Positions 23,590 to 36,289 of a stretch of 64,000 nt of DNA are shown in pieces. Positions within the stretch are counted from its first letter, which is position 1; every line of letters begins with the position of its first letter. Both the position numbers and the translations under genes were made by a program. Below the pieces are notes generated by a model. The model was given only the letters and a program-made list of their open reading frames with translations. It was not told the DNA's origin and searched no databases. Origin of the DNA: Luscinia megarhynchos (lineage: Eukaryota > Chordata > Aves > Passeriformes > Turdidae); contig JAPFBE010000002.1 in assembly GCA_034336665.1 (NCBI GenBank), forward strand, positions 18,206,906 through 18,270,905, given 5' to 3'.

Positions 23590-23835
23590 GCAACTATTCA
23601 GCTTCTGCCAACTTCATTCATTTGCTGATCTCAGTCAAGCCCTTGAAGAGTTGAGTAATGGTGTCATTTGCATGGGAGGTGAAGATAATGTAGAGATGGG
23701 TGTCATATGTGTACTGCTGACAAGTCAGTCTATGGTGCCACCGAATCTTCTCCAGAGGCTTTATATAGATATTGAACAGGCTGGGTGAGAGGAAAGACTC
23801 TTGAGTTATTCAGCAGGTGGAAAAGGTTTTGGAGG
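23590..23835 (-). mobile_element. Decayed LINE reverse-transcriptase fragment (L2/CR1-superclade type)
   Basis: Conceptual translation of the minus strand gives ITQESFLSP then SLFNIYIKPLEK (from about 23,809 down to 23,750). This aligns with the LINE reverse-transcriptase core (V/I)PQGSVLSPxLFNIYxKPL. It is followed by QQYTYDTHLY at about 23,690-23,720, equivalent to the catalytic QYADDTQLY block. A downstream stretch resembles the 'WM...L' segment of the same domain. The first catalytic Asp of the DD pair is replaced by Tyr, and in-frame stops occur (for example at 23,618-23,620). The copy is therefore old and inactive. The KPL variant is typical of L2-like elements known from reptiles rather than classic bird CR1, but clade assignment is tentative. 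Confidence 0.85.
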
Positions 23836-24130
23836 TTAAGGAAAGAGCAAGTGTTTATCATAAATCTCTTGAGTGTACAAGAGACTTATGTAAGGGATGT
23901 CTGAAGATGTACCAGCTCAGTTCCATAAGGCTGTGGATGGCATTTATTTTCAAACAGCTGAGCTGGCTGGAAATTTTACAGCCATTCCAGATGCTTGCTA
24001 CCAATCCTCTGCTGATGGCACCTATATCCCTTGCTCTGCTCTTAGAAAAGCTTGTTGAAGGTCTTCCTAATCTGTCAGGTGAAGCCTTTCACATAGTTCT
24101 AAGTCCAGGCAAAGGTGGTGCTTTTTAACC
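23836..24130 (-). mobile_element. Possible upstream part of the same LINE relic
   Basis: This stretch lies where residues N-terminal to the reverse-transcriptase core should be. The minus strand keeps scattered open pieces, but I could not align them convincingly to the conserved finger motifs. It may be element DNA decayed beyond recognition, or unrelated. The + strand 103-codon frame across it (23,817-24,128) is an antisense shadow of this region and is not called as a gene. Confidence 0.3.
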
Positions 24131-25329
24131 CATCTGACATTTCTTACGTTTAAGAAAGAGCACTTTTACTATCTCTGCCTTACCCTGAGTTTTAGAAAAG
24201 AGAGAGAGGAGAGAAGGCAGCTCTGTTCTTTCCCACAAAACACAAAGAGTTCCTGCATTGCCTCCTACAGGTCTGAAGACCTGTGTGGGACTGGATGCAT
24301 CTAATGGAATGGACTGTATTACTCCTGTTTCATGTGCATGTGCACTTCTACGTTTTGTGCCAAGCATGTGTGCAAAATATGTGTGAAGTATTTATTTATT
24401 ACATGAGCAACTAAAATGGTGTATTTGGAACTGTGTCAGCCTCCTGTGTAAGCAAAGGCTCTAGGATGGGTACACAGTGGGGTAGAAGCCCAGGTAACTA
24501 AGAGATCATTATTTTCCAGATTTACTAACAAAGCATTTACCAGAAATTTATATTAATTATTACATTACTACCACTGTGGCTGAAACTGAACCAGTGAGTT
24601 ATAATAAAGTCTTTAAGAATATCCAGTTGGGGCAATGAAGAAAGCTTCTCTACTCAAGGGATCATTGATAAATGGGAGGAAGGAGGAAGAAAATGGGCAG
24701 GTGGTTTTTAAGAGATCCTGTAGTTCCCACAAGGGTTTCCACATACCAAAATACAGAAAACTGTCAAAGAATCCTTGGTGCATGCACAGACAAAACAGAG
24801 CAAGCTGTAATACTGTGTGTGGCCTAATGGTAAATGTGTGTGTGCTGATAGTGCTTTAACACAGAGAGAGCTGTTAATACTCACCTCTATAATTTTCAGC
24901 TAGTGAAATGCATTCACCTTGATCAAATGGTAACCTCTGAGGAATGGTGAGACTCAGATGTCTTCCTAGCATCGATGAAACAACCTGCAGCCTTTCTGAT
25001 ATATGGAAATGGGACACAGTTTCTAAATTCCTCTCTTCTTGAGGGAAAAAACCCCTACTTTTTATGTAAAACTGCTCATTTATTGTATGACACAAACCTG
25101 TAGAAATGGACCACCCCTAATGTCTGAGTCTGTCTCTACATGAGACCCCTAATTTACTGGTTGTCCTGTTTCTGAACTGGGCCAGAATGGAGCATCCTAC
25201 CTTAACAGCAGCCTGAAACTCTAGTGGAATTTGGACTCTGATCCAAACTCAAGGCACAGACTCTTCTCTGAATAAAAATAACTAGATCACAAGCTATTCT
25301 GGGGTGGTGACTTTTAGACAAGAAACGTG

Positions 25330-25357
25330 GGGCTTGCATAGGTTTTTACTCCTGTCA
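25330..25357 (+). repeat. 28-bp direct repeat, copy 2
   Basis: Matches 22,011-22,038 at 26 of 28 positions in the same orientation, 3.3 kb away on the other side of the LINE relic. Flanking sequence is unrelated. Family unidentified. Confidence 0.7.
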
Positions 25358-25782
25358 AATACATCTGGATGCTGCCCTCTTTCTAGCTGGTATTCCCAAA
25401 GTGCTTTCCTTAGCTCAGAGCCAATAACCCTAACTGGGAGTTGGAAACAGTAGAACAACTGATGTTATTCATGGTAAACACTGGTGGCTTTTTTGGATGG
25501 GTTTCTTTCTTGCAGAATATTCTGCTTCTCTGGCTGCTGCTGTTGCTGATACAGTTTCTGACGTGGCCTGTGATGAATAGCATGTGCAATGCTGGGTTGA
25601 GATAAGAGCCAACAGTGTGTTGGAAAACCTTCTCTAAATGTGAATCCCTGTGGTTCTGACTTTCTGGACAGAGAGGTGGTTAAATTGCTTGGTACCATTT
25701 ACACGACTGCCAAAGCTGCTGATCACCATCGCCTTCTCCCCTCCCATAGCACCTGCTGGCAAATCTTCTGGGTTTTTTCCTG

Positions 25783-25818
25783 TTTACTTGTATAGTGATA
25801 TTTACTAGTATAGTGATA
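25783..25818. repeat. 18-bp tandem duplication
   Basis: TTTACTTGTATAGTGATA is followed directly by TTTACTAGTATAGTGATA, two adjacent copies with one mismatch. It looks like a small replication-slippage duplication. No function is suggested. Confidence 0.9.
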
Positions 25819-28800
25819 TGAATAGTTTCCACTCATGAGGAATGTGGTGGGATAGAGATGGTTATAAGGGATAGGAAGAGGTATGCTGGGACTAAGTAGC
25901 AAGCACTAAAATATGTTTTACATCAGTGGGAGCTGGCTGTGTGGGGTACCCCATGGAAAGCATTACCCACTGTGCTCAGCAGATGGATGATGGGAGGGTT
26001 TTGTTGCTGTGTTTTAAGGTAAGAGCACTTTTCTCCTTGGGAGCTGCGAGCTCTCTGTGCACTTCAGTTACTGGAAAGCTCTGGACTGTGTAAATTATTA
26101 TCCTGTTGGATTGAGGAGCAAACTAGTTTGCTTAAGATGTCACAGGAAGCTTTCAGCTTTGTCAAGAGCATAAACTACATCTTCTGACTTGTAAATCTGG
26201 GCTATAGTTGAAGGAGTTTTCTTCCTCTTAACATAGCTGGCCTACCTTCTCTTTGATATTATCCCAACTTCCCCTAATCACTGATGACATCTGATCTCTG
26301 TGACTTTTGTACAGGATCCAAGATCTATTGTACTTGGTCCAAGATCTCACCTTTCATTTCTGGCTTGTCTAATTTTGTTTCAGGCCCTGGCAAATCTGAG
26401 AGGCTCATCCCAAGTCCAGCTGCTGAGCCGTTGGAAAGCAGGGATGCATCTTGGCAGTGTATCTCACCACGGCATGGATATTTTCCTGGACCAGCCACAG
26501 GAATGGTCACAGTGTCCTCCACTAAACTGTAGTGTGGAGGATGGCTATTGCCACCCACACACTTCCTGCAATTTCTGCTTAAACACAGTGATCTTTACTT
26601 GCTGCCTGCGGTTGGTATGTAAAGCTGCTTTCTGTAGGTTTGAAGCTGTTTCCCCCTCCAAACTGGCTTTTGTTTTAGTGTTCAGTTCAGTGATTTCAGC
26701 AGAGAACTTACTAGCCAGTATCTAAGATTTTATTTAAGGTCAAGCTAACATAGAGCATTGCTTTTGTCAACATAATTATTTTTTTTTTTATCTCTAATCT
26801 CACTAATTGTTTTAGGGCTGTTGTCTCTTTTTTCCCCCCTACTTCTTTGAGGATTTGCAGTTGCTCTTTTGGGCTACGGACATCATGGGCCAAATCCTGT
26901 CCTAATTTACACCTGTGAGACCAATGAGACTGCACACATGTGCATGAGAACACAGTTAACAAGTTGCTGAAGTTGTTTGCCTGTTATGAAAAGTTGTGTT
27001 GAGGCTGAATGCTGAGAAATGTTACTTAGAATTGTATAATTCTTAAACCTGTAAATACTGATGTATAGATAGCTTGTCTCCTAGCTGCCTACTTTTATTG
27101 GTAGTAGAATATATGTGTGTTTATATGTTTTAAAAAATTTAGGTGTTATGCTTGCTGTAGAACCCCCTACTGGAGTTAGAGAAATTTTGTAGCAGTTTCT
27201 TACACTATACAGCAGTTTTATCATCCTACCTAGTACTAAAGGCTTATCTACACCAGGGGATTTCATAGACTGAGAACTGTATTAAAATAATTTAATATTT
27301 AAACAAAGGGTGAAGATCGATATTTAGGTTTGGTTTTGTAGAGGATTTTTACTGCTCAGAATTTGATTTGGCACACTTTAAAATCTTCAGTTTTCTTGCT
27401 TTCAACACTTTTAGTTTAGCTTTAGTCTGAGTTTTGCAGCTTACCTAATGGAATACAAGAAGACAAAATTACAATTAAAGTAGCTTTGAAATAGGAATAA
27501 AAAAGCAGCTATGCTGCATTTAAATGTGCTGTAAAATGTTTCAATGCACTCTATCAGGAACTCCTTGTTTTCCTGATTTGCTTCTTAAGGAAAATCCTGT
27601 CAAAGTCAGCTGGATTTTGTGATGTGTTTTGTTTCCAGCAGGGATTTCTTTTCCTGGTAGCTTGAGAAGAGCAGGACCAGCAGAGCTGCCTCTACAGAGG
27701 GTGTTATTTCAGAAGAAGAGCACTCCCTTACTCTCAAAGAGGAGTGATCCAACATGCCTTCCGTCCGGGGGCAGGAGTGGGAAGGAGGGAAGAGAGGGGG
27801 GAAAGGATGCTTCCTTCCCAGAGCTCGGGGCTGCTGGCCAAGAATGTATGTCTAAATTCAAGCCCAGTGAGTGCTGTGCCAGATCCAGAGAGTTTGGAGT
27901 CCCTTTGTCCAGAGGCTTGCAATACGTGAGGGAGTTGCCAAATGGGATGTGTGGCATCCATGTAATATATCTGATGCATGAAAACTGGTTCCTACTGAGC
28001 TTACTGTATTGCCTGGGGCAAAAGTACTTCTGATTCCCTACATGATGCAGTGATCACCAGGCCACTGCTGTTCTCTGTAAACCCGGCTCCAATGGCAGCT
28101 CAGGACAGCTCCTGCCTGGAGGCAGGTGGCATGCAGAGGGAGAGAGAGGAAAGGTGCTGCTGTGTTTGACCCTCCTCTCCCTCTCTGGGAAGGGAGGACC
28201 TGGTGCCTTTTGCATTTCTCCCCAGGCTGAACTATTAAGTCTGATGACAGAAATGAACCTTTCCCCCTGGACTTGGGCCAAAAGGCTTTTTTTTTCCCTT
28301 TCCCTTCCCCTCTTGTCTCTTTCATAACCGTCATTTTCCCGTATCTCTGGAACATATCACGTACTACTGTCATGTGCTGTAGGTGTGCTCCCCATTTTTT
28401 CTTCAGCTGTGTCTTGCCTCCCATCTGTTCGATAAGAGCCTCTCCTTGTCTGGCTGAGGCCTTTTTGCCACAGATGACAGGGTGGACCAAAGCCACTGCT
28501 GCTGCCCTAAGGGAGAGCCTCCACATTGAGGAGAGAGGGAAATCTGCTCTGGAAACACCACCTCCAAGCATCCATGTCAACAGGGCTGCAGCAATTCCTG
28601 TGGGGTGAGAGTGCCTGTGTTCCTGTGTCGTACTGGAAAGTTCAGCCAGTTGTGCTTGTGCAAACCTCTGAAGGGTTTCTGAGGTTGAGCAGGTGTCAGC
28701 GAGGACACAGCCTGGGTTGCGGAACTCCTGTGACAGGCTGTGCTGCACAGAGAGAGAACTCACCGTAATAACAATTGTTTTTGTGTTTCATATGGTTGCC

Positions 28801-29318
28801 AGTGGAGGACAGTAGGCAGGGGGAACCCTGTTTGATGACACTTCCCAAGCTAGTAGTACCCAGTTTGGGTTTCCCATTTTTATACTAATGGGTTCATATT
28901 AAATGCCAAGATTGCTGAGGGCTGCCCATGGAGCAGCTCTGATACAGCACATGCTTTTGTAGAACCCTGTGCAAGGGCATTGGTTGGGCCAGTGCCCAGG
29001 CAGAGGTGCAGCAGAAAGAATGTAGTTTGATGCAGCATGGTTCTCTTAGGCTTGAATTCCCACTAATGCAGTTCTGGAAGGGCCCACAAGGATGTGTGGC
29101 AATAGGTTTATAGCCCAAGTCCATGCCTAGATCCAGGCCATTGTTAGAGAGACTAAAGGAGATGTGATCCATCCATTCCTCATCCTCCTAATGTCAGTCA
29201 TGATCCCATCATGTGTTTCAAGAAGCTTTCTGGGTCTTCTCTTCAAAGCTCCTGCACTGACAGCAAGAGCTCTGGACCAGAAAACAAGAGCTAAAGCTTT
29301 TTCCTGGGGCTGCCCCAT

Positions 29319-29355
29319 AGCAGCTGTGCTGCAGCTGGGCTGCAGCTCAGCTGCT
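29319..29355. other. GC-rich inverted repeat with CAGCTG E-boxes
   Basis: AGCAGCTG at 29,319-29,326 and CAGCTGCT at 29,348-29,355 are exact complements, with CTGCAG/CAGCTG words between them that can also pair. It can be read as a hairpin or as a cluster of bHLH E-box cores (CAGCTG). It lies in a GC-rich stretch without other promoter signs. Confidence 0.45.
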
Positions 29356-31708
29356 GTGGCTCCACAGGCAGCAGTCCTGCTTGTCCCCGCAGCGTGTGCC
29401 AGGAGGCGGGTTTCAGCTGTGAAACAGAGCATGGTCTGTCCTGCCCTTCCTGGGTCAGGGTCCAGAGAGCATGCCCTTTCCCTGCACCTCACCAGCATGG
29501 GAGATAACCTTTCCCCTGCACCTCACTGGCGTCTTCATCTTCTCTGTTCACATCGGGGCTGCTTTTCCCTTGAGCACAGCCAACAATCCCCTGCCTTTCT
29601 GTCCCGTGCTGGCCTGGAGCAAAGCTTTCTGTGTGAGCCTCCCAGGCAGTGTGACTTGTTTCTAGCATGCTACAGCAGGCCTCTATTCAGATGAATATCC
29701 CTTTTAAATATGTATGAATCTGATTGACTACGACTTCCTAGTTGTCCAGGTTTTATTCCTTTTTATTAATTTGAGGATGCCTGCTGCTAAACAGGGAGTT
29801 GTAGCCACGTCTCAGTGAGTTTTGACACGTTTGAGGAGCTGCCCTTAATCTGCCTGCCTTTAAAACTTCCCCTCCTCCTCCACTCCATCCCCCTCTGGCT
29901 CGTTTTCCCCCCTCCTCTCTCTCCGCAGCTGCTGGACAGCTTTGTGACCACCAGTTCAGATGGCTGCTTGCCACTCTCCCATGATTGCTGCCATGTGCTG
30001 TTTCCCTTATGCCTGTTGTGCAGTCAAAGAGGAATTCTCCTCTGCAGAGAAAGAAACAGGCACAGTTGTCTCTGGGCTGAAGTGGGAGCTCGTGCTTAGC
30101 TCTTACTCCATGAAAAGCCTGGTAATATTTTTTTTTATGGTGACCATGTAGAGTTGGCAAGCAGCAGCAGCTTTTGCTCAGCCCAGCTGTTGGCTGCCTC
30201 TCTGCTGCAGGTTCCCAGCCATCAGGCAAGCAAAATGTGCTCGCACCTTGGCCCTGGCCACGTGGAGCCTGGCAGCTTCCCAAGAGCCACCAATGCCACA
30301 AATGCTGTGGGTGGATGGTCAGTGGAGCAGTGGGAGATGCTTTGGGGTGGGCAGGATTTTGTCCTGCTGGCTCCTGTCAGGAGATGGGATGAGTGGCAAG
30401 AGGCAGCCTTGCAGCTGCGGGGGCTTGTTGACTCTGCAACAAGTGGTGAAGCTGGAACAGGAAGCTGCTGCTTTATAAACAGACTTATTGTTGTGAGTGG
30501 GGCAAAAGTCCCAGGGACAGTGGTGCCTGTGTGTGGGCAGGTTTAACTTGTATAACCTGCCTCTGCTGGGACTTTGGATGGGATTTTCAGTGGCACCAAA
30601 GGAACTTCAGTGCCTGAATCCTGCTGTGATTGTGCCTTTTAAGCTTAAAGTTGCTGTTTCTCTTCCTCCTCAGCCTTCAGGGAACCCTTTCAGCCAATCC
30701 ATGATTGCAGTGATGTGAAGAAAGGGCAGGTTTTGGCAGAGAGACCTCCAAGTGCACATGCTGCACACAGGTTAGAATGCCACCTGCTGAAGTGGTGGCT
30801 GGTCAGAAACAACACCAAAGCTTGGATGAAATCAAGGACTTGGAGATTTTGCATCCTGGCCCTGCTGCATGTGTCCTACCAGTGTGTTTTGGGGAAGCTG
30901 GTGAGCCAGGCAATACTGTGGACAAAGGAAGGAGGACATCTCCAGTGCCCTCTTATCTTCCCTGAAGATTTTGTGCTGTGTACCAGTCCCCTCACAGGGA
31001 TGTGCACAGGCTGCCTGGATGGGCAGGAGATGTCAAATGTCCTTGTTCTGCCTAATTCAGGAGGGCATGAACTGAAAAAGGAAGTGTTTTTCCCTCCTGT
31101 GTTTTCCTGGGAGCAGTGGCATTCACTCTGCCAGGGAGCTTCCTGTGGCCTCTGAGCTGCTCCAGCTTTTGACAGGAGTGTTGATTTCCTGTTGACTCCC
31201 AGCCAGAGCCACCTCTGAAATGGTGGTGTGGGTCAGGCTGAGATGGGTCCAAGGAGCCCAGGGAGAGTGGAGGCCCCTTTGTCACCCACCTGGTCATGGG
31301 GCAGCCTCCTTGGCCACTGTGAGTAGAGATCAGCTCCTCTGCTGTCCACAGAAGGCTCCTGCTGTGGGATCTGTCCACTGGCTGATGTCCCTTCAGGGAT
31401 AAAACCCTGTGAAACCCACTCTTGTTCTTCCATGAGCTAGGAGAGGACTGTGCTGCTGAGGCAGGAGACAGTAAGAAAATGGCTACTTCTCCTTCCCCTT
31501 TATTTTTTATGTATTTATTTTTTAACTTTGCTCTATTTACTTTCACTTTGTTCATTTTTCAAATTTACTTGGCTCAACTCCATCATTTTACTTCTCTCCC
31601 CTGTGTGCTCTTCAGACTGGCAGTCCCTTTCACCCTGCTCTCTGCACCTCCCTCCCTGTTTGATGGGAAGGTTGTTCCTGGGGTGCTGGAGTTCATTCCT
31701 GCTTGCAG

Positions 31709-31761
31709 AACACCGTTCAGCAGAGGAAGCTGTGGGAGGGCCATCCCGCTGCCCCAGCTGG
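31709..31761 (+). other. Weak exon-like segment
   Basis: A 53-nt segment between CTGCTTGCAG and the strong donor GCTGG|GTGAGTGCC. All three frames are open, so it gives no frame preference and short length makes this uninformative. No protein is recognised. Recorded because the donor is close to consensus on the same strand as the candidate first exons. Confidence 0.12.
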
Positions 31762-32940
31762 GTGAGTGCCTGTGCCAGGCTGGTCTTACCATGTGTGACT
31801 CAGGTTCCCCTCACTTCTGCTCCCACACACCCACTGACCTTTTTTCCTGGTTCTGAGATGGGGCCACAGGCCACCTCTCATGCAGCCTGTCCCTCTTTAA
31901 AGATATGATAGAATTCCTTTATCTCCCAATGCCAGGCAGGCCTGGGATGCTCAGAGGTGCAGATAACATTGCTGCTGTGTGTACCAGGGGCCAGGCGAGC
32001 AAGGGGGAAACCTCTCTTCTCCCTTAGCACTCAGCAGGACAGCCTGATCATATTCCTGCCCTTGCTTTTATTTCTAGGGGATCCAGCTTCTCTTTCCAAG
32101 CCATTAGCAAATCGCAGTGCAGCCCTTTTGGTCCTGGTGACCCGCTGGCTGTGCAAAGTCCTTGAGGAAGGGGCAGCAGCCAAGCCAGTGGGCAGGAGTG
32201 GCTCTAGAGCATGGGTGGCCTGGGAGGATGTGTGGGTTCAGGCTGTGGTGCAAAAGCTGGGGGAGAAGCCAGGAGGTGCACAAAAAAGTAGTTCATGGCC
32301 TGGCAAAGGAGATAAGGATAAACTTTATCCCTGCCTAAACATCAAGGGTTCTTGTTCCTTCAAGTCTGCTTGTCCAGGAGCATAGTGAAAATGTAAATAT
32401 CCAGGTATCTATGTGCTCTGGCATAAATTCAAAACTACTTTTGGGACAATCACAGAAAAAAGAGCAAAATCATAGTAACCATTAGCACAGAATATCTGTG
32501 ATGCTCCCATCTAATACCACAGGGCATTTTCCTGTGATATTTTACAGTGAGAACATAAAGGCTGGCATCTTCCCATTTTATGATTGAAAGATGTTTACAA
32601 CAACAAAAATATGTGGGAATTCAGTTTTTCCATATCATCGGATTAATAGCCTGTCTCTCAACTTACTTACTGCTCCACCTAAGGCTTTTACTGCACCTGT
32701 CTTCACAAGCATCAGAGCATTTGTGTTTCGTCTGTCTTTTTGTGGCCAGATGAAGTCATCTTGGAGCATGGGTGTGGTGGTGAAAGACACATAGAGTGAA
32801 TTTACATCTCTTGGATAAAGGCAGAAACCGAAGAAGGATTTCCCCTGTGAGCTGGCTTTTATCATCAGTGCGAACATCTCAGTCAGCACGAGCTCAGACT
32901 TCTAAAATTGTGCAGCCATGTGCTGTGAGAGCCTCTGCAG

Positions 32941-33028
32941 CTTCCTCCTGCCTTGGATCAGCCAAGGATGAAGCCTCCAGGATCTGGTGCTCCTCTGGCA
33001 GGAATTGCAATTGCTGAGCCCAGGTCAG
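32941..33028 (+). other. Weak exon-like segment
   Basis: An 88-nt segment between CCTCTGCAG and the strong donor GGTCAG|GTGAGTGG, with one fully open frame of 29 codons that is Pro- and Ala-rich. The acceptor pyrimidine tract is short. No protein is recognised. A cryptic site in intronic DNA is the more likely reading. Confidence 0.13.
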
Positions 33029-34267
33029 GTGAGTGGCAGGCCCTGAAACTTTGTTTGTGACCTTGCTCCTTTGGAATGTGGGAAAACACCCTCCCATTTG
33101 ATTTCAACAAATCACCTCAAGCCAGATTCTGTAGCATGTTGAGCATCAGTGGATATTGACTAGAGAATAGAACTAGCTGGGAGAATCCTAAAGTTTTGTG
33201 GAATCATTTCCATGACACAGATGTGATACCAGAGTGGGATGTTGCATGTTTAAGTACTCGAGTCTCCAGGAAGCAAGAATGTGCAGATACTCTGACTCAC
33301 TAGAAGAAAAATTACTTGTAGTGACTCAAACACTTGGATGCTGTGGTTTCCTAATTAATCTCTGTGCTCCACCATGAGTCCAAAATCCTCGTTTCAGGAC
33401 CAGAGAATGTTTTTGGCCTTGAAGATTCCTGCTCTGGTGCAGCTGTCTAGATGGACAGATTAACCTCCTGCTGCCCATCAGTACGGTCTGCAGACATAAT
33501 TAATTTCTGGGCTGTTAGCACAAATGACCTGGTGAGCTCTGGAAGCTCAATGATGGTGGTTTTGCCTAAAAGAGGGACTTAGCAGAGAGCACTTCGTTGG
33601 GGTGACCATGTGACTTGAGGAATCCCCAGGGAGGTCTACTGCAGGTTTGGCAGCAATCTCAAGGTTAAGGGCATGCAGACTCAGACTTTTCTGGGAGGAG
33701 ACGGATCCATTGGTGTGTTAGAGCTGGGAAACCCCGGGGAACCCTGCAACCCTGCCCTTCTTTTGCAAGAGAACAGTACAAGATGCCTCCCTTTGCCTTG
33801 ACGTGCCTGGTTGGCCAGGAAGCTGTGCCCGTTGGGCAAAAGGTGAAATTTATGTCTTTCATAACTTTGTGTTTGGATTTTGTGCTGTGCTTATTTTGCA
33901 CAATGTGGTACAGAACACGACTATTATACATTGAGATAGCTCATCTCCTCTGCCCTAAGCCCAAAGTGCATGTTGCTGTCACCACAGGAAAATAGTGTGA
34001 CCATGGAGGAAGCAGAGAATGATTTCTTTTCAAAGTTTGTGCTAATTTTGCACTTAATTGGTATGTTACAAACCTAGCAAATCATAAATAAAACCTGAGT
34101 TTCCCTTTTTCTAAAACTAGGTCTTAAAATGTAACTTGCCTTAGATTTGAGCCAAAAAGGCTTTTGAAAGAGATGAAGCATGCCCTCATGTGGCAATATT
34201 TTTTCCTTATAATACCTGTTTGTTTTGGTTTTAATCCCCAAATAATCTATTACAACGAGTTATGTCA

Positions 34268-34275
34268 TGACGTCA
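34268..34275. promoter_or_regulatory. Consensus cAMP response element
   Basis: TGACGTCA, the full palindromic CRE bound by CREB/ATF factors. Its central CpG is kept in a CpG-poor neighbourhood. It is isolated from any promoter in this window, so it may be part of a distal element or a chance match. Confidence 0.4.
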
Positions 34276-36247
34276 GAACTGGCATACAGCGTGGGTGTTG
34301 GGATACAAAGCTGGCATACACACAAAATGTTCAGAAATAATTATATGGGCTCTAACTCTCTTGTTGCTTGAGTCCCTGCATGAGTGCTTTTATTCTAAAA
34401 TAAGACCAGCTACACACAGGAGTTCACAAATAAACAAAGGTGTGAATTAAAACTTGTCCTCTCTTGTGCTCTGTGGGAAAGTTGCTTTCCACAACTGAGA
34501 GCAAAGTTGAAAATTGTTACAAAGTGGACAACTTGGTTTGAAACCAGAATAATTGATTTTGAAGTCAATTTTAATCTAAACCAAAATAAACTGAAAATTA
34601 AATACACATTCACAGAGCTGGCCTGAATAACTCACTCTAAAAATGATGTTATTTGGAGAGCTGTTAGAACTTCCTCATGTCTATGCAAGGCTTGCAACTG
34701 TGTAGATAAACTTCCAGAAGCCTGGCTCTGCTGTGAATTTTACATTTTTGACACGTAAAGGTTGAGTTCTAAAACCCCAGCTGACACTTCCCAGCTTGAT
34801 AAATAGGGAAGTTCTACTCTTTCCTGACACAGCATTGTCTGCTTTTACTGTAGATCAATTTCCTGTTTTTTCTTTCCTGAACTTAAACAGTAAATGTAAT
34901 TCATAGAAATTACTGTGTCCCAGCAGCTTATTGGGACTCTTTATAGCATTTTTTTTCTGAGACTACAGATGGATTGGTATCTTTCATCCAGAGCACCATA
35001 AAGAAAAAATGTATTGTGGTTTACAGGAAGTCTGATTGGGAAGCATGTGATGGAGGCGACCAAGTTTTAAATTTCAAGGAAGCATTTGAAATCCCAGGGT
35101 TTCCAATGTGCTGCCTGGTCACTGTTTCCATCAGTGGGGCCCTTCACCACATTCCTGGGAAGATGTCACCTGGCAATCACATTCACCACAGGTTCCCCAA
35201 GGTCCATGCTCTTCCTTGCAGAGCCTTGCAAAGCTTGCAGGATGGTTGAGTTGGCTGAAGAGCAGTAGGAGTTGCTTTCTCCCGGCCTTCCTCTCCAGGC
35301 TACATTCCCTGCTAATACAGGCAGCTCCCTGCTGTGCTGAGGATAGTTTCCATGGGGTCAGGAAATATGAGAAGCAGAGAAGTGGGAAACTCTGGATCCA
35401 CTAGGCAAGCCTTGACTCTCCTGGGGGGCCTGAATGTGTGTGAAAGCTGTGGGTAGTCTGAACTTTGGGTGCTTGAGCAGGAGGCATTGGATATCAGCAT
35501 GGATATCCAAGTTGCTTTGAGAAGACTTCAGGCTGAATGAGAAGTGAATTCCCTAAATCTCTCCCCTTGGGTCTCATTGACTTTCAGCAAAATCATCCCT
35601 CAGAGGCAACTCAGCAATCTTCATTCATGGAGCTCTCAGCGATGCTCTGCTATCGAGTTCCCTTTGTAAAGGTTTTTGTGCTGTAATCTGCTGGCTGGTT
35701 ACTTAACTGGTACAGCTTACAGACCTCTGCTGGTTGTTGCATGTCTTTTAATTTTTAAGGGTTTATTTCAGCTCCTTTGTGAAGCGTAAGGAAATGGATG
35801 ATTAGCAAAATTCTTCCCAGTATTTTAGAAGCATTAGTAAATGTTGAATAAAGGGCAACCACACTGTTTTTTCATGGGAACTGAGAAAGCAAGAATGCTA
35901 GATTAGGTGCAATCCTGATCTTAAAGTCACAATTCTTACACAATGTTTTTTGCACTCTGGTGAAAAAACTCGTATGTGAGAATGTGTGCTTGCAATGAGC
36001 CAAGTAATTCAGCACTGCAGGAATCCCACCAACTTCAACTCCAAGCTAGTAATGAACACGGGCCTGGACACGTCCAACTGATGTGTTTGCCTGCAAAAAT
36101 TATCTATGTACAGTCAAGGACAGCAGTGTCCTTCAGATGTTGGGTTTGATGCAGTAAGCATACGTGACACTTCTGCTTTGCTGCTTCTTCTTGCTCTGCC
36201 CTGGACTGGTCATAGCTGTGCTCTGCTTTCTGTAATCTAGCCAGAGA

Positions 36248-36289
36248 CACCCTGTGCCTGGGAAAAGGCACCCTGTGCTTGGGAAAAGG
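36248..36289. repeat. 21-bp tandem duplication
   Basis: Two adjacent 21-bp units, CACCCTGTGCCTGGGAAAAG plus G and CACCCTGTGCTTGGGAAAAG plus G, differ at one position. Slippage duplication with no evident role. Confidence 0.9.

Noticed and set aside
23817..24128. 103-codon + frame
   Set aside because: It is antisense to the LINE relic region, where the minus strand carries the recognisable reverse-transcriptase motifs next to it.
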